Notes under the pieces: generated by a model
Told to the model about the DNA's origin: nothing
The model's input: only the letters and a program-made list of their open reading frames with translations
Databases searched by the model: none
From: Cellulomonas pakistanensis
GTDB lineage: Bacteria > Actinomycetota > Actinomycetes > Actinomycetales > Cellulomonadaceae
Length of the DNA: 64,000 nucleotides
Direction of reading: 5' to 3'
Assembly (NCBI RefSeq): GCF_016862755.1
Contig: NZ_BONO01000018.1
Span: forward strand, 30,211 to 94,210
Program-made: the position numbers and the translations under genes
Shown here: positions 16,456 to 23,354 of the stretch, piece by piece
How the letters are laid out: each line of letters begins with the position of its first letter
How positions within the stretch are numbered: position 1 is the stretch's first letter

Positions 16456-17835
16456 TCAGTCCTCGACGGCCGGCCCGCAGGCCGCCGCGGCGGTCGCCGC
16501 GATCGCGTCGATGCCGGTCACCGCCGGCCGCGGCCGGGTGTCCCCCGCCACGGTCCAGCACCCGTCGACCACCTCGTACGAGGCAGCCGGGCCCTCGCCG
16601 ACGTAGGCGCGCAGGCCCGCGAGCAGCCGGTCGACGGTCTCGGTCGTCGTGCCGACGCCGACGGACGCGCGGATGGCGCCGCCCGTGACGCCCACCCGGG
16701 CCAGCAGCGGGTGCGCGCAGAACCGGCCGTCCCGCACGCCGATGCCGTGCTCGGCGGACAGGTACGCCGCGACCAGGCCGGAGTCGTGGTCGCCGAGCGT
16801 GAACGCCACGACGCCGACCGGGTCGGCGGAGTCGGACCACAACCGCAGGACCCGCGCCCCGGGGATCGCCGCGAGCCCGTCGACGAGCCGCTCGCGGAGC
16901 GCGCGCTCGTGCTCGTCCAGCGCCCCGGCGGGCAGCTCCGCGAGCGCGTCGCACGCCTCGGCCAGCGCGACGGCGCCGAGCACGTTCGGCGACCCGCCCT
17001 CGTGCCGCGCCGGGGCGGGCTGCCACAGCGTCCGGTCGGTGCGGACGTCGCGGACGGCGCCGCCGCCGGCCAGGTACGGCGTGCCGGCGTCGAGCCAGTC
17101 GCGGCGGCCGACCAGGGCGCCGGCGCCGAACGGCGCGTAGGTCTTGTGCCCGGAGAACGCGACGTAGTCGACGCCGCTGGCCGCGAGCGAGAACGCGCGG
17201 TGCGGCAGCAGCTGCGCGCCGTCGACCGCCACCCGAGCGCCGGCCTCCTGCGCGAGCGCGACCACGGAGGCGATCGGCAGCGCCTCGCCCGTGACGTTCG
17301 ACGCGCCCGTCAGCGTGACCAGCGCGTACGGCTGCCGGGCGAGCTCCGTGCGGAGCGCCGTCAGCGTCTCCGCGACGGTGGGGGCCGACGGCAGGATCGT
17401 CGCCGTGCGCCCGGAGCCGCGGACCGAGCGCACCCAGGGCAGCAGGTTCGCGTGGTGCTCGACGTCGAGGACCAGCACGCGGCCGCCGTCGGGCACGCAA
17501 CCGGCCAGCAGGTTGAGCGCGTCGGTGGTGTTCCGCGTGACGACGGCGACGTCGTCGGGTCGCGCGCCCACGAACCGGGCCACGGTCGCGCGCGACGCCT
17601 CGTACAGCGCCGTCGACACCTGGGACAGGTAGCCCGCGCCGCGGTGCACGGACGCGTACAGCGGCAGCACCTCGACGACGCGGGCGGCGACGGACTCGAG
17701 GGCCGGCGCGGACGCGGCGTAGTCGAGGTTGGCGTACGGCACGGACCGGCCGTCGACGAGGGGGACGCGCGTGTCCCCGCCGACGACGGGCAGCAGGGCG
17801 GTGGCGGCGCACGCGGTGGTGGCGGTGACGGACAT
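16456..17835 (-). CDS. Aminotransferase class V, cysteine desulfurase/selenocysteine lyase-like
   Basis: PLP enzyme of 459 residues. The PLP-binding Lys231 sits in FSGHKTYAPFG; the upstream cofactor residues are in VEHHANLLPW and VAVDGAQLLPH. A Cys at 373 in GVRDGRFCAHP occupies the place of the catalytic Cys loop of SufS-type desulfurases, so sulfur transfer from cysteine (persulfide formation) is plausible. A C-terminal extension of about 45 residues (from residue 415) containing two extra Cys is not standard. It is preceded by a SAM-IV riboswitch on the same strand, which ties it to sulfur/methionine metabolism, and lies back to back with a SAM-controlled metZ operon. No suf partners are adjacent, so a role in iron-sulfur assembly is not implied. 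Confidence 0.85.
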   Translation of the reverse strand: MSVTATTACAATALLPVVGGDTRVPLVDGRSVPYANLDYAASAPALESVAARVVEVLPLYASVHRGAGYLSQVSTALYEASRATVARFVGARPDDVAVVTRNTTDALNLLAGCVPDGGRVLVLDVEHHANLLPWVRSVRGSGRTATILPSAPTVAETLTALRTELARQPYALVTLTGASNVTGEALPIASVVALAQEAGARVAVDGAQLLPHRAFSLAASGVDYVAFSGHKTYAPFGAGALVGRRDWLDAGTPYLAGGGAVRDVRTDRTLWQPAPARHEGGSPNVLGAVALAEACDALAELPAGALDEHERALRERLVDGLAAIPGARVLRLWSDSADPVGVVAFTLGDHDSGLVAAYLSAEHGIGVRDGRFCAHPLLARVGVTGGAIRASVGVGTTTETVDRLLAGLRAYVGEGPAASYEVVDGCWTVAGDTRPRPAVTGIDAIAATAAAACGPAVED

Positions 17836-17894
17836 GGGACTACCCCCGAGCGGATCGGTGGGGGCCCGACGGACCGGGCGACCCCGCGCTTGCC

Positions 17895-18002
17895 GGTCAC
17901 CGGTCGGTGCACGGCCAGGTCGTCACCCGGGGCACCCCGCCGCGGTGGGAGGGTTGCCGGCCAGCGAGCCGGGGCTTCGCGCTGGCGCTCATGACCTGCT
18001 CC
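17895..18002 (-). ncRNA. SAM-IV riboswitch
   Basis: On the minus strand the sequence starting at 18000 reads CAGGTCATGAGCGCCAGCG, then AAGCCCCGGCTCGCTGGCC, GGCAACCCTCC, and closes with GGGGTGCCCCGGGTGACGACC. This is the layout of the SAM-IV aptamer of actinobacteria: P1 from CAGGTC (5') with GACCTG (3'), the GCCAGCG/CGCTGGC stem, the GGCAACC core and a GGGGTGCCCC arm. A further CCGGT-rich stem (about 17890-17912) could be the extra 3' hairpin of this class. It lies 60-170 bases before the PLP enzyme at 17835. SAM binding would lower expression when methionine/SAM is plentiful. Identification is by motif reading, not covariance search. Confidence 0.85.
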
Positions 18003-18102
18003 GAGGATGGAGCGGTTCCCGCGGGGGTGTCAACCGCGGTCCACGACGCGACACGGGCGCGCGCCGGCGCGGGCGGGCCGCCATCCTGGTCCCGGTGATG
18101 GC

Positions 18103-18108
18103 GTAGCA
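18103..18108 (+). promoter_or_regulatory. Possible -10 box of the S-box/metZ operon
   Basis: TAGCAT lies about ten bases before the first strand of the S-box P1 helix, where transcription should begin for the aptamer to fold from its 5' end. The -35 is unclear. Confidence 0.4.
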
Positions 18109-18113
18109 TCGCC

Positions 18114-18210
18114 GGACCATCCAGAGCGGCCGAGAGATCTGGCTCGTCGACGCCGCAGCAACCCGCGGACCCCGGGGTCCGGCCGAGGGTGCTTCCGCCA
18201 GGTCCGATGG
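18114..18210 (+). ncRNA. SAM-I (S-box) type riboswitch
   Basis: The plus strand reads CCATCCAGAGCGGCCGAGAG, then TCTGGCTCGTCGACGCCGC, GCAACCC, a GACCCCGGGGTC stem and GAGGGTGC-TTCC. These are the conserved S-box elements: AGAGNGG..GAGAGA, the GANGCC kink-turn side, GCAACC and GGTGC..TTCC. P1 can be CCATC (18117-18121) with GATGG (18206-18210). The P4 helix looks shortened compared with classical S-boxes. The P1 3' strand abuts the Shine-Dalgarno GGAGGAGAGG of the next gene, so control is probably by hiding the ribosome-binding site. The three downstream genes, including metZ, make physiological sense as a SAM-repressed unit. Confidence 0.82.
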
Positions 18211-18219
18211 AGGAGAGGC

Positions 18220-18429
18220 ATGACCGACACCGACGACCGCCTGCGCTACCGCCTGCTGACGGGGCCCGACGACCGCTCGTTCTGCGAGCGGGTCAGCGCC
18301 GCCCTGGCCGAGGGCTACGAGCTGCACGGCGGGCCCGCCGCCACCTTCGACGGGGAGCGCGTGATCGTCGCGCAGGCCGTCGTGCTGCCGGCCACCGCGG
18401 CCCCGGGCAACCCGGTGCGCCCGCTGTGA
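18220..18429 (+). CDS. DUF1737 domain protein
   Basis: A 69-residue protein with the DUF1737 pattern RYRLLTGPDDRSFCERVSAA, then LAEGYELHGGPA and VIVAQAVVLP. Such proteins are small, probably soluble, and of unknown function. The ATG is placed by a strong GGAGGAGAGG site that directly follows the riboswitch. The stop overlaps the next start (GTGA), making it the first gene of a coupled DUF1737-rhodanese-metZ operon; this suggests a role with sulfur handling or methionine synthesis. Confidence 0.8.
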   Translation: MTDTDDRLRYRLLTGPDDRSFCERVSAALAEGYELHGGPAATFDGERVIVAQAVVLPATAAPGNPVRPL

Positions 18430-18851
18430 CCGCGCCGTACGCGGGCGACCTGACCCCGCACGAGGCCTGGGACCTGCTGCTGACCGACGAGCGGGCCGTC
18501 CTCGTGGACGTCCGCACGGAGGGCGAGTGGCAGACGATCGGCGTGCCGGACACCGCCGACGCCGGCGAGGGCCGCACCGCGTTCATCCAGTGGACCGACG
18601 CGTTCGGCCGCCCGAACCCGGCGTTCCTCGACGAGCTCGCCGACGCCGGCGTGACCACCGAGGACCCGCGCCCCGTGGTGTTCCTCTGCCGCTCGGGAGT
18701 GCGCTCGGTCGCCGCCGCCGTCACCGCGACCGCGGCGGGGCTCGGCCCGGCCTACAACGTCCTGACCGGCTTCGAGGGCGACGTCGGCCCGGACGGGCGC
18801 CGGGGCCACCAGGGCTGGCGCGCCGCCGGCCTGCCGTGGCGGGAGGCGTGA
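18426..18851 (+). CDS. Rhodanese-like sulfurtransferase
   Basis: Single-domain rhodanese of 141 residues. VLVDVRTEGEWQTIGVP is the CH2A-like region and VVFLCRSGVRSVAAA is the active loop, with the sulfur-carrying Cys followed by RSGVRS, a loop length typical of thiosulfate/persulfide sulfurtransferases rather than Cdc25-type phosphatases. It probably passes sulfane sulfur in the cytosol. Genes on both sides overlap by four bases. Its place between a SAM riboswitch and metZ suggests that it feeds or protects the sulfide supply for homocysteine synthesis. Confidence 0.88.
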   Translation: MTAPYAGDLTPHEAWDLLLTDERAVLVDVRTEGEWQTIGVPDTADAGEGRTAFIQWTDAFGRPNPAFLDELADAGVTTEDPRPVVFLCRSGVRSVAAAVTATAAGLGPAYNVLTGFEGDVGPDGRRGHQGWRAAGLPWREA

Positions 18852-20101
18852 CCGGGGCTCCCGGACCGGCCGACTGGCGCGACGACCGGCTCCCCCGGGA
18901 GTCCCTGCGCCCCGACACGCTCGCCGTCCGCGGCGGGGCGGTGCGGACGCCGTTCCAGGAGACGTCCGAGGCCCTGTTCCTCACCCAGGGCTACGTGTAC
19001 GCACGCGCCGCCGACGCCGAGGCCGCGTTCGCCGGCGAGGCCGACCGGTTCCTGTACTCCCGCTACGGCAACCCGACGGTGTCCACGTTCGAGGAGCGGC
19101 TCCGGCTGCTCGAGGGCGCCGAGGCCTGCTACGCCACGGCGTCCGGCATGTCGGCGGTGTTCACGGCGCTGGCCGCGCTGGTCCGGTCGGGCTCGCGGGT
19201 GGTCGCCGCGCGGGCGCTGTTCGGGTCGTCGGTCGTGATCTTCGACGAGATCCTCGCGAAGTGGGGCGTGCGCACCGACTACGTCGACGGGCACGTCCCG
19301 GCGCAATGGGAGGAGGCGCTGTCGACCCCGGCGGACGTGGTGTTCTTCGAGACGCCGTCCAACCCGATGCAGGACCTGGTCGACATCGCGACGGTCAGCC
19401 GGCTCGCGCACGCCGCGGGCGCCGTCGTCGTCGTGGACAACGTGTTCGCGACGCCGGTGCTGTCCCGGCCGCTCGACCTCGGCGCGGACGTCGTCGTGTA
19501 CTCGGCGACCAAGCACATCGACGGCCAGGGGCGGGTGCTCGGCGGGGCCATCCTCGGCACCGACGAGTTCGTGCACGGGCCGGTGCAGACGCTGATCCGC
19601 AACACCGGGCCGTCGCTGTCGGCGTTCAACGCGTGGGTGCTGCTCAAGGGCCTGGAGACGCTCTCCCTGCGGGTCCGGCACCAGACCGCCTCCGCGCTCA
19701 CGCTGGCGACCCGGCTCGAGCAGCACCCGGCGGTCGCCCGGGTGCGGTACCCGTACCTGCCGTCGCACCCGCAGCACGCGCTGGCGCTCGCGCAGCAGTC
19801 GGGCGGCGGCACGGTGGTGACGCTCGACCTGCGCGTGCCGGAGGGGTCGACGCCCGCGGAGGCCACGGCGCTGACGTTCGGCGTGCTGGACGCGCTGCGG
19901 GTCATCGACATCTCGAACAACCTCGGCGACGCGAAGTCCCTCGTCACGCACCCGGCGACGACCACGCACCGCAAGCTCGGCCCGGCCGGGCGCGCGGCGG
20001 TCGGGATCGCGGAGTCGACGGTGCGGCTGTCCGTCGGGCTGGAGGACGTCGACGACCTGGCCGACGACCTGGAGCAGGCCCTGGGGACGCCGGGCGGCTG
20101 A
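18848..20101 (+). CDS. metZ: O-succinylhomoserine sulfhydrylase
   Basis: PLP enzyme of 417 residues that makes homocysteine from an O-acylhomoserine and sulfide in the cytosol. Cues are FLYSRYGNPTVSTFEERL, ATASGMSAVFTAL, FFETPSNPMQDLVDI, VVVVDNVFATPVL and the PLP lysine Lys222 in YSATKHIDGQGRV, which with GGAILGT is characteristic of MetZ rather than cystathionine synthase or MetY. The C-terminal VRLSVGLEDVDDLADDLEQAL is standard for the Cys/Met enzyme family. GTG overlap with the rhodanese gene. Controlled by the S-box 640 bases upstream. Confidence 0.93.
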   Translation: MTGAPGPADWRDDRLPRESLRPDTLAVRGGAVRTPFQETSEALFLTQGYVYARAADAEAAFAGEADRFLYSRYGNPTVSTFEERLRLLEGAEACYATASGMSAVFTALAALVRSGSRVVAARALFGSSVVIFDEILAKWGVRTDYVDGHVPAQWEEALSTPADVVFFETPSNPMQDLVDIATVSRLAHAAGAVVVVDNVFATPVLSRPLDLGADVVVYSATKHIDGQGRVLGGAILGTDEFVHGPVQTLIRNTGPSLSAFNAWVLLKGLETLSLRVRHQTASALTLATRLEQHPAVARVRYPYLPSHPQHALALAQQSGGGTVVTLDLRVPEGSTPAEATALTFGVLDALRVIDISNNLGDAKSLVTHPATTTHRKLGPAGRAAVGIAESTVRLSVGLEDVDDLADDLEQALGTPGG

Positions 20102-20164
20102 CGGCGCCCGACCGGCGGCGACCGGAGACCGGGCGTCCGCGCACGTCGGGGCGCCGACCGGGCG

Positions 20165-20617
20165 TCAGGGGTGCGTGCCCTCCGGGGCCGGCCGGCGCGC
20201 GCGGTCGGGCTCCGGGCGCCAGCGGGTCCACGCGGTCAGCGCGGCCGCGGTCAGCGGCAGGCCGGCCAGGAGCGCCGACCAGCCGAGCACCGCCGGGGCG
20301 ATCGCCACCGCGACGCCGCCGGTGGCGAGGACGGCGCCGACCACGGTCGTCGCCACCGCGGTGATCGCGGCCGCCACGGCGAGCGCCCGGCCGCGGCGCG
20401 CGTCACCTCGCGGCGGCAGCCGGCGCGCGACCGCCAGCACGCTTGCGCCGAGCAGGGTGCCCAGCAGCGCGGCGGGCACGACGCCCAGCAGGAGCATCAG
20501 CACCGCGTAGCCGAGGAACCCGGCGCGGGCCTCGGGGTCGCCCGTCCACGCGAGCGCGGCCAGCCACACGGCCAGGAGCAGCACGCCCAGGACCGACCAG
20601 TGCCACGCCCGCGTCAT
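20165..20617 (-). CDS. Four-helix membrane protein, unknown
   Basis: A 150-residue integral membrane protein with four hydrophobic segments at roughly residues 6-24, 36-64, 81-100 and 106-130, and an Arg-rich cytoplasmic loop (RRLPPRGDARRGR) between the second and third. The last 20 residues are polar and Pro/Arg-rich. No family was recognised. It converges with metZ (63-base gap) and stands alone on its strand. Confidence 0.6.
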   Translation of the reverse strand: MTRAWHWSVLGVLLLAVWLAALAWTGDPEARAGFLGYAVLMLLLGVVPAALLGTLLGASVLAVARRLPPRGDARRGRALAVAAAITAVATTVVGAVLATGGVAVAIAPAVLGWSALLAGLPLTAAALTAWTRWRPEPDRARRPAPEGTHP

Positions 20618-20660
20618 GCGCCCACCGTACCGACGCCCGGGCCGCGGCCCCGCCGCCGGG

Positions 20661-21365
20661 TCAGGCGACCAGGGCGCGCAGCTCGTCCTCGACGGTCGGG
20701 CCGCCGGCCAGCGGGTGCAGCACCACGCCGTCGACGCCCGCGCGCCGGGCCACCTCGCCGACCTCGGCCACCAGCCGGTCCGCGGTCGTGACGACGCGGG
20801 TGCCGGCGGGCGCCCACGACAGCCCGGCGAGGGCGTCCAGGTACTCCAGGTGCGAGCGCTTGCGGCGGGCGGTGCGCTCGTCGCCCGCGAGCACGACCTC
20901 CAGGTCGAGCAGCACCCGGACCTCGGACCGGTCGCGCCCGGCCTCGGCCAGCGCGTCCTCCACCAGCGCGGTCACCCGGGCGAGCGCGCCGACGGACGGG
21001 ACGGCGACCGAGAAGCCGAGGCGGATGACGTCGGCGGTCCGGGCGGCGACGGCGATCGCCGACTCCGACCCCGGTCGCGCCTCGACGGTCCGCACGCCGT
21101 AGGCGGGCGCGCCGACGTGCACGACGGGCGCCGGCGCCGAGACCCACTGATCCGGTCGAGCGGCCCCTCCGCGGGCGTGGGTCTCGGCGGGATCAGTGGG
21201 TCTCGGCGGGACGGGTCGGGCGCCGGGGTGCGCGGCGCCCGCGGGCGCGGCGCCGGCGGGCGCGGGCGCGGCGGCGACGGGCGCGGCGGCGGGACGCGCG
21301 GGGCGGGCGGTGGGGTGGTGACGGGTGGCGACCGCGGCGGCGCGGTCCAGCACGGGCTGAGCCAT
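20661..21365 (-). CDS. Truncated luciferase-like (F420/FMN) monooxygenase with repeat-derived insert
   Basis: A 234-residue ORF in three parts. Residues 1-52 are Ala/Pro-rich low complexity. Residues about 53-77 are encoded by palindrome copy B. Residues about 78-234 match the C-terminal half of luciferase-like monooxygenases: GSESAIAVAARTADVIRLGF, a helical stretch with VRVLLDLEVVLAGDE, and VGEVARRAGVDGVVLHPLA. The N-terminal half of the barrel with the flavin/F420 site is missing, so catalysis is doubtful. The ATG at 21365 has a good GAGGA site eight to nine bases upstream, so it is probably translated. It could be a decayed gene, or a small relative with a binding role. Confidence 0.6.
   Translation of the reverse strand: MAQPVLDRAAAVATRHHPTARPARPAAAPVAAAPAPAGAAPAGAAHPGARPVPPRPTDPAETHARGGAARPDQWVSAPAPVVHVGAPAYGVRTVEARPGSESAIAVAARTADVIRLGFSVAVPSVGALARVTALVEDALAEAGRDRSEVRVLLDLEVVLAGDERTARRKRSHLEYLDALAGLSWAPAGTRVVTTADRLVAEVGEVARRAGVDGVVLHPLAGGPTVEDELRALVA
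21135..21208. repeat. Nested palindromic repeat, copy B
   Basis: Perfect 19-base arms at 21135-21153 and 21190-21208 (right arm starts GGATCAGTGGGTCTCGG). The right half shares about 40 nearly identical bases with copy A at 8061-8100, including the internal CCGCGGGCGTGGGTCTCGG and the direct repeat GTGGGTCTCGGCGGG. The left half of the spacer differs, so the inner hairpin of copy A is not conserved. This copy lies inside the reading frame of the gene at 20661-21365 without breaking it. Confidence 0.85.
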
Positions 21366-21567
21366 GGGGGTGTCCTCGGGTGAGGCGGGGTGCGCGGCGA
21401 GGGCCGTCCGGCCGCGGGCGCGCGAGGTCGTCAGCTCAGCGACAACACACCCGGCTCAGGAACACGCGGGCAGCCTAACCGGGGCGCGACCAGCGGGTCT
21501 GCCCGGTGTCCACATCCCGGGCGCACGTGACCCGGCGCGCCGGTGCGGCACCGCGACCGTGCGGGGA

Positions 21568-21608
21568 ACACGTCGAGCGAGCATCCGCCGGACGCTCGCT
21601 CGACGTGT
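21568..21608 (-). terminator. Hairpin downstream of purQ
   Basis: Perfect 15-base arms ACACGTCGAGCGAGC (21568-21582) and its complement (21594-21608) around an 11-base spacer that can add three more pairs. It lies 43 bases past the purQ stop, in a gene-free stretch (21366-21650) that shows no other feature. Likely terminator, though without a T-tract. Confidence 0.6.
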
Positions 21609-21650
21609 CGGTCGCCCGCTCGGCGCTCGGGGCGCCGCCGGCGCCGCGGC

Positions 21651-22346
21651 TCAGGAGACGAGCGAGCGCATCACCGAGGTGAAGAACCGCAGGCCGTCCG
21701 TGCCGGACCGCGGGCCGCGCGCGCCGTCGGGGCCGAAGCCGGCCTCGACCGCGTGCTCGGGGTGCGGCATGAGGCCGACGACGTTGCCCTTCGCGTTGCT
21801 GATGCCGGCGATCCCGCGGCGCGAGCCGTTCGGGTTGGTGTCCTCGTAGCGGAACACGACCCGGCCCTCGCCCTCGAGCTCGTCGAGGGTGCTCTCGTCG
21901 GCGACGTACTGGCCGTCCTGGTTCTTGAGCGGGATCGTGATCCGCTCGCCCGCGGCGTACTCGCCGGTCCAGGCCGTGTCGGTGGACTCGACGGACAGCA
22001 CCTGCTCGCGGCACACGAAGTGCAGGTGGTCGTTCTTGATCATCGAGCCGGGCAGCAGGTGCGCCTCGGTGAGGACCTGGAAGCCGTTGCAGATGCCGAG
22101 CACGGGCATGCCCTTGCCGGCGGCCTCGACGACCTCGCCCATGACGGGGGCGAACCGGCTGATGGCGCCGGCGCGCAGGTAGTCGCCGTAGGAGAACCCG
22201 CCGGGCAGCACCACGGCGTCGACGCCGCGCAGGTCCGCGTCGGCGTGCCAGAGCGCGACGGGCTCGCCACCGGCGAGGCGCACGGCGCGCGCGGCGTCGC
22301 GGTCGTCCAGCGTGCCCGGGAAGGTGACGACGCCGATCCTCGTCAT
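21651..22346 (-). CDS. purQ: Phosphoribosylformylglycinamidine synthase I (PurQ)
   Basis: Glutaminase subunit of FGAM synthase, 231 residues, supplying ammonia to PurL. The class I amidotransferase nucleophile is Cys86 in [10 protein letters not shown]; the oxyanion region is [14 protein letters not shown] and the catalytic His is in [11 protein letters not shown]. Normal length. The start codon overlaps the last base of purS, so purS-purQ form a coupled pair. Their usual partner purL is 20.7 kb away on the same strand. Confidence 0.96.
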   Translation of the reverse strand: MTRIGVVTFPGTLDDRDAARAVRLAGGEPVALWHADADLRGVDAVVLPGGFSYGDYLRAGAISRFAPVMGEVVEAAGKGMPVLGICNGFQVLTEAHLLPGSMIKNDHLHFVCREQVLSVESTDTAWTGEYAAGERITIPLKNQDGQYVADESTLDELEGEGRVVFRYEDTNPNGSRRGIAGISNAKGNVVGLMPHPEHAVEAGFGPDGARGPRSGTDGLRFFTSVMRSLVS

Positions 22347-22633
22347 CAGGCCAGGTTCCCCGACGCGATCGTCGCCGCGGCGTCGGCCTCGGCGTCGGCG
22401 ACGCGGACGACGTCCTCGATCACCGGGTTGGAGAGCACCTGCTCGGCGGCGGCGGCCGCGGCGGCCAGCACCTCGGGCGTCACCGGCCCGTCGACCTCGA
22501 GCTCGAACCGCTTGCCCTGGCGGACGCTGGTGAACTGGCCGAAGCCGAGCCGCGGCAGCGCCCCGGCGACGGCCTTGCCCTGCGGATCGAGGATCTCCGG
22601 CTTGGGCATCACATCGACGACGACTCGTCCCAC
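22346..22633 (-). CDS. purS: FGAM synthase subunit PurS
   Basis: Small bridging subunit of 95 residues that holds PurQ to PurL during FGAM synthesis. The family string [16 protein letters not shown] is near the N-terminus, followed by [13 protein letters not shown] and [10 protein letters not shown]. The GTG start is supported by GGGAG eight bases upstream; a possible -10 TAGGCT (22672-22677, minus strand) would give a leader of about 30 bases. The C-terminus is about ten residues longer than typical PurS and Ala-rich. Confidence 0.95.
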   Translation of the reverse strand: MGRVVVDVMPKPEILDPQGKAVAGALPRLGFGQFTSVRQGKRFELEVDGPVTPEVLAAAAAAAEQVLSNPVIEDVVRVADAEADAAATIASGNLA

Positions 22634-22711
22634 GGGTGAGCTCCCTGGTTCGCGGCGGTGGGGGTGGTCACAGCCTACCGACCCCGCGGGGCGCCCCGTG
22701 CGCGCGGGGCG

Positions 22712-23149
22712 TCAGGCGGCGCGCACCACCCCGACGTGCGCGTTCCCGCCCCCGGTCAGGTACGCCATGATCGCCGGGTTGTCCGAGGTGGCGAGGTCCG
22801 TCGAGTACCCGACGACCACCACGGCCCAGCCGCGGTCGAGCAGGGCGTCCAGCCACGCGTCGTCGTGCTCGGCCGCCAGCTCGATCTCGTCGCCGACCCA
22901 CAGGGTGGCCCAGCCGCCCGCCGCGGTCAGGGACGCGCGGTAGTCGTCGACCTCGGCGAGCGTCTCGCCGGCCGTGTCGCCGAGGCCCAGCGCCGCCGCG
23001 TACCGCTCCAGCCGCCGCACCACGCCCGGCTCGCGGCGGGTGGGGTGGACGACCCAGCAGGCGACCGGGCGGCCGTCCCGGGGGTGGTACCCGAGCGCGG
23101 TGCGGCCGGCGATGCCGTGGGGGGCGAGGACGTGCAGGTCGGTGGCCAT
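22712..23149 (-). CDS. Conserved-looking hypothetical protein
   Basis: A 145-residue soluble protein not recognised as any family. It starts MATDLHVLAPHGIAGRTALG and ends in a Gly-rich tail AYLTGGGNAHVGVVRAA. It has alternating hydrophobic strands (WATLWVGDEIELAAEH, WAVVVVGYSTDLAT), suggesting a compact alpha/beta fold. The ATG at 23149 is preferred over an in-frame upstream codon because the extension would run into a hairpin (23198-23211). It stands alone between purS and an amidohydrolase gene. Confidence 0.6.
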   Translation of the reverse strand: MATDLHVLAPHGIAGRTALGYHPRDGRPVACWVVHPTRREPGVVRRLERYAAALGLGDTAGETLAEVDDYRASLTAAGGWATLWVGDEIELAAEHDDAWLDALLDRGWAVVVVGYSTDLATSDNPAIMAYLTGGGNAHVGVVRAA

Positions 23150-23354
23150 ATGAGCCGGGACGTTACGACCCGGTAGCCCGGCTGTCCCGGGACCTCTGGG
23201 TGGTAGCACCCACCGCTCCCCGGCCACCACCCGAACGGTCGACGCCGACCGGGTGGGTGGGCGTCACCCGGGGGCTCACCAGCCCGCCGGCGCACCCGCG
23301 GACCGACGCGGGTCCTGCGTCCCCGCCGCCGCGCCCTGCGGCGCCGACCTGCGC

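Noticed and set aside
23198..23211. GGGTGGTAGCACCC, reminiscent of the T-box GGTGGNACC element
   Set aside because: It is simply a five-base hairpin with a GTAG loop; no stem I, specifier loop or downstream synthetase/transport gene follows on the plus strand, and the minus-strand reading is a plain hairpin upstream of the gene at 23149.
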